Shown: positions 50,438 through 59,477, numbered from the stretch's first letter. The stretch is DNA of 64,000 bases from Nocardioides sp. L-11A (GCA_029961745.1 CP124680.1:3348001-3412000), one strand, 5' to 3'. The notes: generated by a model not told the origin, from the letters alone. A program made the numbers and translations.

Positions 50438-51429
50438 CCAGGCCGGACCGCTCCGGTGTAGGGCATCTCGTCGAGGTCGGAGACCTTGACGCCGGCGCCC
50501 GGGTTGGCCGCGTGCACGATCAGGCCGTTGCCGAGGTAGATCCCCACGTGGCTGATCGGGCTGTAATAGAAGACGAGGTCGCCGGGCTGCAGGTCGCTCT
50601 TCGCGACCCGGGCGCCGCTGCCGTACTGGGCCCGGGAGGAGTGCGGCAGGCTCACGTCGGCCTGGGCGTAGGCCATCATCGTCAGGCCGGAGCAGTCGAA
50701 GGCGTTGGGCCCGGTGGCGCCCCAGACGTAGGCGTCGCCGACCTGGGCGAGGGCGTACTCGATCGCCGCGGCGGCCCGGCCGGAGGCCGGGATGGAGGTG
50801 GCGTCGATCGGGCGGCCCGCATTGCGGGACAGGAGCGCGGCCCGCTCCTCGGCCTCGAGCTGCGAGAGCAGGTCCTGCGCCTCGGCCAGCTTGGCGTCGG
50901 CGGTCTTCTTCTCCTCCGCGAGCGTCGCCTTCAGCTGCCGGATGTCGTCACGGCGCTGGGCGGTCTGGTCCTTGCGGATGTCGTAGGCCTCGAGCTCGGC
51001 ACCGTAGTCGGCGAGGAGCGAGTCCTGGAGCCCCTCCACGGTGGACCTCGTCGAGAGCTCGTCGAGGAAGCCCTGGGAGTCGGCGGACAGCAGCTCGCCG
51101 GTGGGGCCGAGGCTGCCGGACTGGTACTGCTGGATGAGGGAGTCGCGGACGTCGGAGCGGACGCCGGCGAGGGCGTCGCCCTGGCGGGACTGGTCCGCCT
51201 CGAGGGAGGCGAGGTCGTCGTTGAGCTCGGTGAGCTCGAGCTCGGCGTCGTTGTAGCGCTCGGCCGCCTGCTCGGACTCATGGAAGAGCCGGTCGACCCG
51301 GGCCTGGACGGTGGTGATGTCGGGCTCCGCCTGGGCGGGGGTGGTGGCGCCGCTGATCGACAGCGTGATCGCTCCGGTGACGGCGAGTGCCGCGAGCGCG
51401 GCGGTGGTGCGTGTCCGGCCGTTCAGCAC
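50434..51429 (-). CDS. Secreted NlpC/P60 peptidoglycan hydrolase
   Basis: 331 residues: signal peptide 1-34 (AQA cleavage), a long coiled coil (about 38-195), and a carboxyl NlpC/P60 domain with Cys246 (FDCSGL), His294 (SHVGIYLG) and His306 (VHAANPG). This is the RipA/RpfA-neighbour type of cell wall endopeptidase. GTG start with AGGGGA upstream. A c-di-AMP riboswitch lies just before it, as known for actinobacterial cell wall hydrolases. It is coupled to the downstream lipoprotein gene. Confidence 0.95.
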   Translation of the reverse strand: MLNGRTRTTAALAALAVTGAITLSISGATTPAQAEPDITTVQARVDRLFHESEQAAERYNDAELELTELNDDLASLEADQSRQGDALAGVRSDVRDSLIQQYQSGSLGPTGELLSADSQGFLDELSTRSTVEGLQDSLLADYGAELEAYDIRKDQTAQRRDDIRQLKATLAEEKKTADAKLAEAQDLLSQLEAEERAALLSRNAGRPIDATSIPASGRAAAAIEYALAQVGDAYVWGATGPNAFDCSGLTMMAYAQADVSLPHSSRAQYGSGARVAKSDLQPGDLVFYYSPISHVGIYLGNGLIVHAANPGAGVKVSDLDEMPYTGAVRPG

Positions 51430-51451
51430 GAGCTGGCGGTCCCCTCTGGTC

Positions 51452-51625
51452 GTCGTACGCCTACCGGGTGAACTGACGGATTCGGGCACGACTCGCCCTA
51501 CCCGCACTCCTCACGCTGGCCGCGGCCCGTGCGGACCCCTGCCCTCGCGCCTCGTGCGGGATTCACCCCAGAGTGGTTGGTTCCCCGGCTCCGGACCCCG
51601 AGCGGTTCCGGACTCAGCGCGGCAT
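51452..51625 (-). ncRNA. c-di-AMP (ydaO/yuaA) riboswitch
   Basis: On the minus strand the conserved blocks appear in order: GGAGCCGGGGAACC, TGGGGTGAATCC, GTAGGGCGAG, CCGAATCCGTCAG and finally ACCCGGTAGGCG, which pairs with the 5' CGCTGAGTCC region. This is the ydaO class (RF00379), which binds c-di-AMP. It ends 22 bases before the NlpC/P60 start, matching the known actinobacterial arrangement at cell wall hydrolase genes. Ends are approximate. Confidence 0.93.
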
Positions 51626-51669
51626 CCGCGCGGGTCGGTCGACCCACTTCCTCGGACACCTGAGCGAGC

Positions 51670-51698
51670 AGCCTAGTCACAGGCTCCGGTCGGGCCAA
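51670..51698 (-). promoter_or_regulatory. Promoter of riboswitch-NlpC transcript
   Basis: TTGGCC, 17 bases, then TAGGCT (51670-51675). This places the transcript start near 51663, about 40 bases before the riboswitch core. The rest of 51430-51786 holds the riboswitch and no gene. Confidence 0.55.
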
Positions 51699-51786
51699 AC
51701 CCGTCCGGGGCGTGTTGGGGACGATCGCGGCGTGCCGGACACCACATCCGTCACATCTGCCCCGTGGGCCACGTGGGTCACGATGG

Positions 51787-51993
51787 TCACGCGGACTCGA
51801 CCCGGGGACCGTCGACGGGCTGGACCAGCCGCAGCGGCGGCACCAGCCCCCCGTCGGCCAGGGCCTCGAGCGCGGCCATCTCGTCGTCGCCGATCACCAG
51901 CTCGGGTGGGGGCCCGAGCAGCACCGTCACCACACAGTCGTGGCAGGCCAGGCCCCGCACCACGCAGGTGTCGCAGTCGATCCTCGTCGTCAT
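51787..51993 (-). CDS. Small cysteine-rich protein, function unknown
   Basis: 68 residues starting MTTRIDCDTCVVRGLACHDC: a paired Cys-x2-Cys and Cys-H-x-Cys cluster that suggests zinc or iron-sulfur binding, then VVTVLLGPPPELVIGDDEM and a short tail. Small proteins like this are widespread in actinobacteria. The ATG is favoured because the Cys cluster begins the conserved region. It lies upstream of the riboswitch promoter. Confidence 0.7.
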   Translation of the reverse strand: MTTRIDCDTCVVRGLACHDCVVTVLLGPPPELVIGDDEMAALEALADGGLVPPLRLVQPVDGPRVESA

Positions 51994-52088
51994 GCCGGCG
52001 AGACTCGCAGCACCGTCCGACACAACCCCCGCGACGGACTCACGCGTACCGCTCCCACCGCCGTCCCGCGGCTGACACAATCGCCCGG

Positions 52089-53438
52089 GTGAGCGCCGAG
52101 CACCACCCCCGGGACCGCCGGACGGCCCGGGTCGGGCTGGTGCTGTTCCTGCTGACCGCGGTGCTCTACGTCGCCACGGCCGGCTACCAGCGCGTGCACA
52201 TCGACGTGCTGTCGGCCGACGTCGGCGCCTGGCGGATCGCAGCGACGGGCGAGCCGTCCATCGACGGACTCGACACCTCCTCGATCAACCGCAGCCGGGT
52301 CGACCTGTTCTCCACCGTCCACGACGGGCGCACCGTCATCGCCCGCTCGCCGGGGGTCGTCGCGGCCGGCGTGCCGGCGTACGCACTGCGTCAGTGGGTG
52401 ACCGACGCGGGACCGGACGCCGAGGACTTCACCACGGTGCCGCCGACGGTGACCGCGGCGCTGCTGACCGCGCTCAGCGTGCTCCTCATGTGGGGCGCGC
52501 TGCTCCGGCTGACGACGCGGCGCCGGGCGACGGCGGCCGCACTGGTGTTCGCACTGGCCACGCCGGTCTGGTCGGTGGCGGCCGACGGGATGTGGACGCA
52601 CACGCTGACCGTGCTGGGCGTCAGCGGGATGGCCTTCGGCGCGGCCCGCGACCGCTGGCTGCTGGTCGGACTGTTCGGCGGGATCGCCGTGTGGGGTCGG
52701 CCGCACATGGCGCTGGTGGCGGCCGCTCTCGCGCTGACCTGCGCCTGGGTCCGGCGCCGGCCCGGGATCGTGGCCCGCGTCGCCGCGGTCGGTGCGACCC
52801 TCACCGCGGGCGCCAGCCTGTGGTCCTACTGGCTCTACGGCCGCTGGTCCCCGTCCGGCGGCTACGCCCCGGCCCCCTACCTGTCCCGGGGCGCGGGCGC
52901 GCAGTACGAGTTCAACCAGACTCTCGGCGGCCTGCTGCGCAACGAGGCGGCGATGTGGCTCTCCCTGGATCGGGGCATCCTGGTCTGGACGCCGGTGGTC
53001 GTGGTCCTGCTGCCCCTCCTCGTCCAGACCTGGCGCAGCCAGCCCGCGTGGACCCGGGCGCTCTTCCTCGCCGGCGTCGGCTACACCCTGTTCCAAGGCG
53101 CCGTGGCGCCCTTCCACGGCGGCGACGGCATCTACGGCTATCGCCACGGGCTGGAATTCCTCGCGTGTGCGACGCCGGCGCTGGTCGTGGCCACCGCCCG
53201 GGTGGGCCGGCGCACGCGGGTCGTGCTCACGGTCGTGATCGGGGTCCAGCTCGCCGCCTTCTCCCTGGGCGGCGTGCTCAACCGGCCCACGCTCTCGTTC
53301 CGGCACCACTGGAACGACAACGCCTTCGTCTCCGGGCTGCGCGACGTCCCGCTGCTGTGGGCGTGGGTGGCGATCAGCGTCGCCCTGGTCCTCCTGCTCT
53401 CCCGGATGTTCCTGCGGGAAGGGGCACGGGAGGCCTGA
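52089..53438 (+). CDS. Polytopic membrane protein, glycosyltransferase-like
   Basis: 449 residues with about ten membrane helices and an amino loop (DVLSADVGAWRIAATGEPSI) that resembles the first extracytoplasmic loop of GT-C glycosyltransferases, where Asp-x-Asp/Glu residues bind lipid-linked sugar. No full GT39/83 match is claimed. The GTG follows CACAAT (52076-52081) by seven bases. It is a single gene, 61 bases before the nuclease gene. Confidence 0.68.
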   Translation: MSAEHHPRDRRTARVGLVLFLLTAVLYVATAGYQRVHIDVLSADVGAWRIAATGEPSIDGLDTSSINRSRVDLFSTVHDGRTVIARSPGVVAAGVPAYALRQWVTDAGPDAEDFTTVPPTVTAALLTALSVLLMWGALLRLTTRRRATAAALVFALATPVWSVAADGMWTHTLTVLGVSGMAFGAARDRWLLVGLFGGIAVWGRPHMALVAAALALTCAWVRRRPGIVARVAAVGATLTAGASLWSYWLYGRWSPSGGYAPAPYLSRGAGAQYEFNQTLGGLLRNEAAMWLSLDRGILVWTPVVVVLLPLLVQTWRSQPAWTRALFLAGVGYTLFQGAVAPFHGGDGIYGYRHGLEFLACATPALVVATARVGRRTRVVLTVVIGVQLAAFSLGGVLNRPTLSFRHHWNDNAFVSGLRDVPLLWAWVAISVALVLLLSRMFLREGAREA

Positions 53439-53486
53439 TCGGCCTCGGGCCGGGCGCGGCGCCCGGGATGCGTCGGAGGTGACGCC

Positions 53487-53492
53487 TACCGT
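53487..53492 (+). promoter_or_regulatory. -10 box of DEDDh/GIY-YIG nuclease (TACCGT)
   Basis: TACCGT is seven bases before the ATG at 53500, supporting that start over one 21 bases upstream. Confidence 0.5.
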
Positions 53493-53499
53493 CGGGGAC

Positions 53500-55221
53500 A
53501 TGACGGCAGCACCCATCAGCGGCACACGGCGGTGGGATGCGCAGCGCGGCTTCGACGAGCTCGGCCGGCCGCTGCACGACGTGACCTTCTGCGTCGTCGA
53601 CCTCGAGACCACCGGCGGCTCGCCCGGCGACGGCGACATGATCACCGAGATCGGCGCGGTGAAGGTCCGCGGGGGCGAGGTGCTGGGCGAGTTCCAGACC
53701 CTGGTCAACCCGCACACCGCCATCCCGGCCTTCATCGCCGTGCTCACCGGCATCACCAACGGCATGGTCGCCGACGCCCCGCCGATCCGGTCGGCGCTGC
53801 CGGCGTTCCTGGAGTTCGCCGCCGGCTCCGTGCTCGTCGCCCACAACGCCCGCTTCGACGTCGGCTTCCTCAAGCACGATGCGCTGCGCCTCGACATCGC
53901 GTGGCCCGACTTCGACGTCCTCGACACCGTCAAGCTCGCCCGCCATGTGGTGTCTCGCGACGAGGCGCCCAACCACAAGCTCTCGTCACTGGCCCGCGTC
54001 TTCCGGTCCGGCACCACCCCCAACCACCGCGCGCTGGCCGACGCCCGGGCCACCGTCGACGTGCTGCACGGCCTCATGGAGCGCCTCGGCGGGCTGGGGG
54101 TCCACACGCTCGAGGAGCTGCAGGGCTACTCCAGCAAGGTCGCGAGCGCCGCGCGCCGCAAGCGGCACCTCGCCGAGCACCTCCCCCACGCCCCCGGCGT
54201 CTACCTCTTCCGCGACGACAGCTCCCGGGTGCTCTACGTCGGCACGTCGCGCGACCTGCGCCGCCGGGTCCGCAGCTACTTCACCGCCTCGGAGAAGCGC
54301 ACCCGGATCGGCGAGATGGTCCAGATCGCCTCGTCGGTGAGCGCGGTCGAGTGCGCGACCCCGCTGGAGGCGTCGGTCCGCGAGCTGCGCCTGATCGCCG
54401 AGCACAAGCCGCCCTACAACCGCCGCTCCCGTCATCCGGAGAAGGTCACCTGGCTCAAGCTCACCCGGGAGCCGTGGCCGCGGCTGTCCCTGGTCAAGCG
54501 GGTCCTCGACGACGACGCCGACTACCTCGGCCCGTTCTCCTCGCGCGCGGCGGCGGAGAGCTCGCTGGCGGCCCTGCACGAGGTCTTCCCCATCCGGCAG
54601 TGCACCGACCGGCTCGGCCGGCAGCCGCGGCGCAGCGCGTGCGTCCTGGCCGAGATGGGGCGCTGCCTGTCCCCGTGCGACGGCAGCGTCGACCCGCAGA
54701 CGTACGCCGCGGTCGTGCGCCAGCTGCGCGACACGCTCCTGCGCCGTCCCGACGACGTCGTCGACCTCGTGCACGCCCGGATGTCGGCGCTGGCCGCCGA
54801 GGAGCGCTTCGAGGAGGCGGCCCACCACCGCGACCGGCTGGCCGACTTCGTGCGCGCGGCCGCCCGCAACCAGCGGCTGACCGCGCTCACCGGCTGCCCC
54901 GAGGTGACCGCGGCCCGCCGCGAGGACGACGGCCGCTGGGCGGTCCACGTGGTCCGCCACGGGCGGCTCGCCGCCGCCGGGGTGATCCCCGCCGGCGCCG
55001 ATGCCGTCGCCTACGTCGACGGCCTGCGCGCCACGGCCGAGACCGTGCTGCCGACGATCGGCCCGACCCCCGCCGCGACCGCCGAGGAGTCCGAGCGGAT
55101 CCTGCGCTGGCTCGAGTCGCCCGGGGTGCGCCTGGTCGACGTCGTCGGCGAATGGGCCTGCCCGGTCCAGGGCGCGGGTCGCCACGCGACCGCCTTCCTG
55201 AGCACTAGGGTGAGCCCATGA
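53500..55221 (+). CDS. DEDDh exonuclease fused to GIY-YIG/UvrC-like region
   Basis: 573 residues. The first 200 form a DnaQ-type 3'-5' exonuclease: Asp34-Glu36 (VVDLETTGG), AHNARFDVGF and HRALADARAT. Residues from about 215 carry a GIY-YIG endonuclease start (PGVYLFRDD, VLYVGTSRDLRRRV), followed by a UvrC-like Cys cluster (QCTDRLGRQPRRSACVLAE) and a UVR-type helical hairpin (EERFEEAAHHRDRL). This Cho/DnaQ fusion is a known actinobacterial form. The ATG is seven bases after TACCGT. It probably acts in excision repair. The RAM gene overlaps its stop by four bases. Confidence 0.9.
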   Translation: MTAAPISGTRRWDAQRGFDELGRPLHDVTFCVVDLETTGGSPGDGDMITEIGAVKVRGGEVLGEFQTLVNPHTAIPAFIAVLTGITNGMVADAPPIRSALPAFLEFAAGSVLVAHNARFDVGFLKHDALRLDIAWPDFDVLDTVKLARHVVSRDEAPNHKLSSLARVFRSGTTPNHRALADARATVDVLHGLMERLGGLGVHTLEELQGYSSKVASAARRKRHLAEHLPHAPGVYLFRDDSSRVLYVGTSRDLRRRVRSYFTASEKRTRIGEMVQIASSVSAVECATPLEASVRELRLIAEHKPPYNRRSRHPEKVTWLKLTREPWPRLSLVKRVLDDDADYLGPFSSRAAAESSLAALHEVFPIRQCTDRLGRQPRRSACVLAEMGRCLSPCDGSVDPQTYAAVVRQLRDTLLRRPDDVVDLVHARMSALAAEERFEEAAHHRDRLADFVRAAARNQRLTALTGCPEVTAARREDDGRWAVHVVRHGRLAAAGVIPAGADAVAYVDGLRATAETVLPTIGPTPAATAEESERILRWLESPGVRLVDVVGEWACPVQGAGRHATAFLSTRVSP

Positions 55222-55496
55222 TCACCGCCATCGTCTTCGTCCAGGCCGAGACCGCCCGGATCCCCGAGGTCGCGGAGGCGATCGCGGCGCTCGAAGGCGT
55301 GAGCGAGGTCTACTCCGTGACCGGCCAGATCGACCTGATCGCGCTGGTCCGGGTGAGCTCCCACGACGACATCGCCACCGTGGTCGCCGATCGGCTCAAC
55401 AAGGTCGACGGCGTCGTCGACACCGAGACCCACATCGCCTACCGCGCCTACTCCCGCCACGACCTCGAGGCGGCGTTCTCGCTGGGCCTCGACTGA
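55218..55496 (+). CDS. Stand-alone Lrp/AsnC ligand-binding (RAM) domain
   Basis: 92 residues, a complete RAM domain: ITAIVFVQAETARIPEVAEA, GVSEVYSVTGQIDLIALVRV and a closing helix, with no HTH. Such single-domain proteins are thought to bind amino acids and form octamers. The ATG overlaps the nuclease stop (ATGA) and follows TAGGGT (55206-55211) by six bases, so it has both coupling and its own leaderless promoter. Confidence 0.88.
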   Translation: MITAIVFVQAETARIPEVAEAIAALEGVSEVYSVTGQIDLIALVRVSSHDDIATVVADRLNKVDGVVDTETHIAYRAYSRHDLEAAFSLGLD

Positions 55497-55501
55497 CCGA
55501 C

Positions 55502-56920
55502 GTGACCGAAGCCCGGGTCCTGGCCGAGCAGCCCGGCGCGACGCCGTCGCGGTTCCCGCTGCTCGCCCGGGCGATCCCGGTGCTCGTCGGGTGTCTGCTC
55601 GCGCTCCTGCTGGTCCTGCTGGCCCGGCGCCCGTTCCGGGCCTTCGACACCTACTTCCACCTCCGCTTCGGCGAGGAGTTCCGGCACGGCTGGTCGATCG
55701 CCCACCCCGGCCAGCTCAGCAGCGCCTCGACCAACGACTGGGTGCCGACCCAGTGGCTGGCCCAGGTCGGGCTGTCCTGGGTCGAGGACGTCGCCGGCAC
55801 CACCGGGCTGATCGTCGTGCTGGCCGCCGTCGCGGCGGCGCTGACCGGCTCGCTCTACCTCCTGCTGCGACGCCGGGCCGGCCCGGCGTCGGCCGCGGTG
55901 CTCACCGCGGTGGTCGTGGCCGGTTGGCTGCCCAGCCTGTCGTTGCGCCCGCAGGTGCTCAGCTACCTGTTCCTGGTCGCCGTCGTCGCGGCCTGGGACC
56001 GCGCCCGCCGCACCGGCCGCCCGCCCTGGCTGTTGGTGCCCCTCGCCTGGGTCTGGGCGACCTGCCACGGCATGTGGGTGCTCGGCGTCGGGGCCAGCGC
56101 CGTCCTCGCCGTCGCCGTCCTCCTCGAACGCCGTCCCCTCCGGCGCGCGTCCCTCGCCCTGCTGGCGGTGCCGGTCGCGATGCTGCTGGCCGCCCTGGTC
56201 ACGCCGGTCGGGCCGCGGCTGCTCTCGGCGGTCCTGCTGGTCAACTCACGGGCCGAGTACTTCCACGAGTGGCGTGCCCCCGAGCTGGTCACGGTCGGCG
56301 CGCTGCCGGTGACCGGGCTGCTGGTGGCGGCGGTGCTGCTGCTCGTGCGCCGCGTCGGCGTCCGGCCCTACGACGTCGCCCTGCTCGGGCTCGGTGGCGT
56401 GTTCGCCGTCTACTCCCAGCGCACCCTGCCGCTGGCGCTGATCGTGCTCGCCTGCGTGGTCGCGGGCGAGGCGCGCCGACGCGCGCCGCGGGTCTCCTGG
56501 GCCGAGAGCGCCGGCCTGGCCGCCCTCGCGGCCCTCGTCCTGGTGGTGGCCCCCAGCCAGTCGGTCCTGGACGACTCCGCCGACGACGTCCGGCGGTTCA
56601 CCACCGCCCTCGACGCGCTGCCCGCGGGCAGCGTCGTGCTCACCGACTGGCCGAGCGGCAGCGTCCTGCTGTGGACCGAACCGCAGCTGGAGATCCTGCT
56701 GCACGGCTACGGCGACGTCTACACCGACACCGAGCTGGAGCGGTACGACGACCTGGCGCGTCTCGCGCCCGGCTGGGACGTGACCCTGGCGCGACTGGCG
56801 CCGGACGCCGCACTGCTGCCCCTCGACGACCCGCTGGCCTATGCGCTCGCCGATCGAGGCTGGTCGTTGGTGCAGACCGACGGCGAGAAGCCGCTCGTCC
56901 TGCTGTCGCCACCGCGCTAG
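55502..56920 (+). CDS. Polytopic membrane protein, function unknown
   Basis: 472 residues with about ten membrane helices. An amino-terminal loop has FDTYFHLRFGEEFRHGWSIA, and a carboxyl extracytoplasmic domain of about 110 residues (SVLDDSADDVRRFTTALDAL, VVLTDWPSGS). The layout resembles GT-C or O-antigen-type membrane enzymes, but no catalytic motif is clear. GTG start, five bases after the RAM gene. It is convergent with trpD. Function not assigned. Confidence 0.7.
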   Translation: MTEARVLAEQPGATPSRFPLLARAIPVLVGCLLALLLVLLARRPFRAFDTYFHLRFGEEFRHGWSIAHPGQLSSASTNDWVPTQWLAQVGLSWVEDVAGTTGLIVVLAAVAAALTGSLYLLLRRRAGPASAAVLTAVVVAGWLPSLSLRPQVLSYLFLVAVVAAWDRARRTGRPPWLLVPLAWVWATCHGMWVLGVGASAVLAVAVLLERRPLRRASLALLAVPVAMLLAALVTPVGPRLLSAVLLVNSRAEYFHEWRAPELVTVGALPVTGLLVAAVLLLVRRVGVRPYDVALLGLGGVFAVYSQRTLPLALIVLACVVAGEARRRAPRVSWAESAGLAALAALVLVVAPSQSVLDDSADDVRRFTTALDALPAGSVVLTDWPSGSVLLWTEPQLEILLHGYGDVYTDTELERYDDLARLAPGWDVTLARLAPDAALLPLDDPLAYALADRGWSLVQTDGEKPLVLLSPPR

Positions 56921-56948
56921 CGGAACCTCTCAGCCGGTCATTGGCCGG

Positions 56949-57971
56949 TCACGCCGAGGCGGCGGCCACCCAGCGGTCCAGCGTGGCCCGAGCCGCGCCG
57001 GAGTCGACCGCGTCGGCAGCCCGCGCGATGCCCGCCGCCAGCGCCTCGTCGTACGCCGCCCCGGGGGCGGCGTAGACCGCGAGCGCCGCACCGGCGTTGA
57101 GCAGCACGGCGTCGCGCACCGGGCCGGTCTTCCCTTCGAGCAGATCCCGGACCACGCCGGCATTGTGCTGAGCGTCTCCGCCGCGCAGGTCCTCGGCCGT
57201 CGCGGGGGCGATGTCGAAGCGTGCCGGGTCGACCTCCACCTCCTCGACCGCGCCGTCGTGGACGACCCACAACCGCGACGTGGTGGTCGTGGTGAGCTCG
57301 TCGAGCCCGTCGTCGCCACGGAACACCCAGGCGTCGACGCCACGGCGCGCGAAGACGCCGGCCATCACCGGCGCCATCCGCGGGTCCGCGCAGCCGATGG
57401 CCTGGGCCGCGGGGCGGGTGGGGTTGGCCAGTGGGCCGAGCACGTTGAACGCCGTACCGATCCCCAGCTCCTTGCGGGGCACGGCGGCGTGCCGCATCGC
57501 CGGGTGGAAGGCCGCCGCGAAGCAGAAGGTGATGCCGGCCTCCTCGGCGACCTCGGCCACGCGGTCGGCGGGCAGGTCGAGCCGGACGCCGAGCGCCTCC
57601 AGCACGTCGGCGGTCCCGGCCTGCGACGACGCCGACCGGTTGCCGTGCTTGACCACCCGCGCACCGGCGCCGGCGGCGACGACCGCGGACATGGTCGAGA
57701 TGTTGACCGAGAACGAGCGGTCACCGCCGGTGCCGACGACGTCGAGCAACCGGCCGGGGACGTTGATCGGCGTCATCACGGCGTACATCGCCTCGACGAG
57801 CCCGGTCAGCTCGTCGATCGACTCCCCCTTGGCGCGCAACGCGACCATGAAGCCGGCGATCTGGGCCGGGGTGGCCTCGCCGGCGAGGATCTCGCCCATC
57901 GCCCAGGTCGACTGGGCGGGCGTGAGATCGTCCCCGGCGATCAGGGCGCCGAGGACGTCGGGCCAGGTCAT
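56949..57971 (-). CDS. trpD: Anthranilate phosphoribosyltransferase
   Basis: 340 residues of the tryptophan pathway enzyme that joins anthranilate to PRPP. Landmarks are [13 protein letters not shown] (PRPP pyrophosphate loop), [12 protein letters not shown] (anthranilate/PRPP site) and [11 protein letters not shown] with NVLGPLANP, so it is full length. The ATG at 57971 matches the family amino end; upstream codons in frame lack similarity. No other trp genes are adjacent. The receiver-like gene upstream is on the same strand, 13 bases away. Confidence 0.95.
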   Translation of the reverse strand: MTWPDVLGALIAGDDLTPAQSTWAMGEILAGEATPAQIAGFMVALRAKGESIDELTGLVEAMYAVMTPINVPGRLLDVVGTGGDRSFSVNISTMSAVVAAGAGARVVKHGNRSASSQAGTADVLEALGVRLDLPADRVAEVAEEAGITFCFAAAFHPAMRHAAVPRKELGIGTAFNVLGPLANPTRPAAQAIGCADPRMAPVMAGVFARRGVDAWVFRGDDGLDELTTTTTSRLWVVHDGAVEEVEVDPARFDIAPATAEDLRGGDAQHNAGVVRDLLEGKTGPVRDAVLLNAGAALAVYAAPGAAYDEALAAGIARAADAVDSGAARATLDRWVAAASA

Positions 57972-57984
57972 CGCTGGATCGGGC

Positions 57985-58386
57985 TCACGCAGGCACGCGG
58001 GCACGCAGCAGGGAGACCACGGCCTCCGCGAGCTGGATCGGGTCGAGCGGGTGCGGTACGGCGGCGTCCGCGCGCGACCAGGTCGCCAGCCAGGCGTCCT
58101 GAGGCCGACCCGTGAGCACCACCAGCGGCGGGCAGTCGAGGATCTCGTCCTTGAGCTGCTTGGCGATGCCCATGCCACCGGCCGGGACCGCCTCGCCGTC
58201 GAGGATGGCGAGGGCGAGCTCGCCCGCGTCCATGTTCTGGATGACGACGGGCTCCGTCGCGACCTCGACGTACTCCAGGTCGGGCAGGTCCGGGTGGGGC
58301 CGCCGGCCCAGCGCCAGGATGACCTGCTCGCGGGTGTGGACGTCGTCGCTGTAGACGAGCACCTTCAGAGTCTTCTGAGAACTCAC
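57985..58386 (-). CDS. Receiver-like protein, function unknown
   Basis: 133 residues with a receiver-type alternation: [20 protein letters not shown] at the amino end (acidic pair Asp14-Asp15), [18 protein letters not shown] where the phospho-acceptor strand should be (AILDG), and [13 protein letters not shown]. No output domain is present. It may be a degenerate or single-domain response regulator. The GTG follows TAGCAT (58394-58399) by seven bases. It is probably co-transcribed with trpD. Confidence 0.75.
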   Translation of the reverse strand: MSSQKTLKVLVYSDDVHTREQVILALGRRPHPDLPDLEYVEVATEPVVIQNMDAGELALAILDGEAVPAGGMGIAKQLKDEILDCPPLVVLTGRPQDAWLATWSRADAAVPHPLDPIQLAEAVVSLLRARVPA

Positions 58387-58396
58387 CTGCGCGATG

Positions 58397-59365
58397 CTAC
58401 TCGGACGGCGCCCGCTCCGCCGGTGTGACCTCGGTCGCGGCGTGCCGTTCGAGCCGCTGGCGGCGCTCGAGCCGGTCGAGACGCCGGTCCTCGCGCTGCG
58501 CCTCCTGCATCGAGGAGCGCACCCACTGCACGAACAGCACCACGAAGAACACCAGGCCGACCAGGTCGCCCGCTCCCCACAGGATGCCGCCGGCGAGCCG
58601 CTGGTCGTCGAACGGGTCCGGCAGCCAGGCACCGAGCGGTCCGTCGTGGAGCGCGGGGTACCAGTCGCCTCCCAGCAGCGTCTTCTGCCCCATGATCGTC
58701 ACGCCCAGGAACGCATGAAAGGGCAGCGTCATCACGGTCAGCAACACCCGGAAGGGGTGACTCACCCGGCCCGGCAGCGGGTCCACGCCGACGATCGGCC
58801 AGAAGAAGAGCGCGCCGACCGCGACGAGGTGGACGTGCATCATCTCGTGGACGTAGGCGGAGTGCAGCGAGGCGTCGTACCAGCCGCTGAAGTAGAGCGC
58901 CCACGGCGAGAGGACGTAGAGCCCGAAGGCCAGCGGCGGAAAGCCCAGCACCGTGGCGAGCCGGGAGTGCAGCAGCGCGAGCAGCCAGGCCCGGGGCCGC
59001 CGCGGCAGGGTGCGCAGGGCGAGGGTCACGGGCGCCCCGAGCGCCAGCGAGAGCGGCACGACCATCGACAGCACCATGTGCTGGACCATGTGCGCGCTGA
59101 GGAGCACCGTGTCGTACGCCGCGAGCCCCGAGGACGTCGCGAGGTAGAAGGCGAGCATCCCGAGACCCCAGGCGATCGAGCGGCCCACCGGCCACCGGTC
59201 CCCGCGCCGGCGCAGCGCGAGCACGCCGACGGCGTACAGGCCGCTGGCCCAGACGGTCACGATCAGCGGCAGCGGGGCGAGCCCCCACTGCGAGAGCAGC
59301 GCGCCGGCGTCGAACGGGGGCAGGGAGTCGACCCCGGTCGCGGCGGAGGACCACACCAGCACCAT
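58397..59365 (-). CDS. CtaG-like cytochrome c oxidase assembly protein
   Basis: 322 residues with about seven membrane helices and His-rich segments between them (LLSAHMVQHMVLSMVVPL and SAYVHEMMHVHLVAVGALF), the pattern of the caa3-type CtaG_2 family involved in copper delivery to or assembly of cytochrome oxidase. The carboxyl tail (about 40 residues) is Arg/Glu-rich. ATG with GGGAGG five bases upstream. It is divergent from ctaE across a region with a 26-base inverted repeat. Confidence 0.85.
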   Translation of the reverse strand: MVLVWSSAATGVDSLPPFDAGALLSQWGLAPLPLIVTVWASGLYAVGVLALRRRGDRWPVGRSIAWGLGMLAFYLATSSGLAAYDTVLLSAHMVQHMVLSMVVPLSLALGAPVTLALRTLPRRPRAWLLALLHSRLATVLGFPPLAFGLYVLSPWALYFSGWYDASLHSAYVHEMMHVHLVAVGALFFWPIVGVDPLPGRVSHPFRVLLTVMTLPFHAFLGVTIMGQKTLLGGDWYPALHDGPLGAWLPDPFDDQRLAGGILWGAGDLVGLVFFVVLFVQWVRSSMQEAQREDRRLDRLERRQRLERHAATEVTPAERAPSE

Positions 59366-59385
59366 GCGTACCTCCCTGACCCGTT

Positions 59386-59411
59386 CAGGACCTATTCGAG
59401 CCTAGGTCCTG
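59386..59411. promoter_or_regulatory. Inverted repeat between ctaG-like and ctaE genes
   Basis: CAGGACCTA, eight bases, TAGGTCCTG: perfect 9-base arms with a spacing suited to a dimeric regulator. It lies 21 bases upstream of the ctaG-like start and 67 before the ctaE start, so it may control either or both. Confidence 0.6.
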
Positions 59412-59464
59412 CCTGGTAATCGCTCAGAACGGGGGGTCGGGTGCCACCCCGCGGCGATAGACGC

Positions 59465-59470
59465 CATAAT
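59465..59470 (+). promoter_or_regulatory. -10 box of ctaE (CATAAT)
   Basis: CATAAT overlaps the in-frame ATG at 59469, so that ATG cannot be transcribed from it. The GTG at 59478, seven bases beyond, is then the start. Confidence 0.55.
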
Positions 59471-59477
59471 GGCGCCC

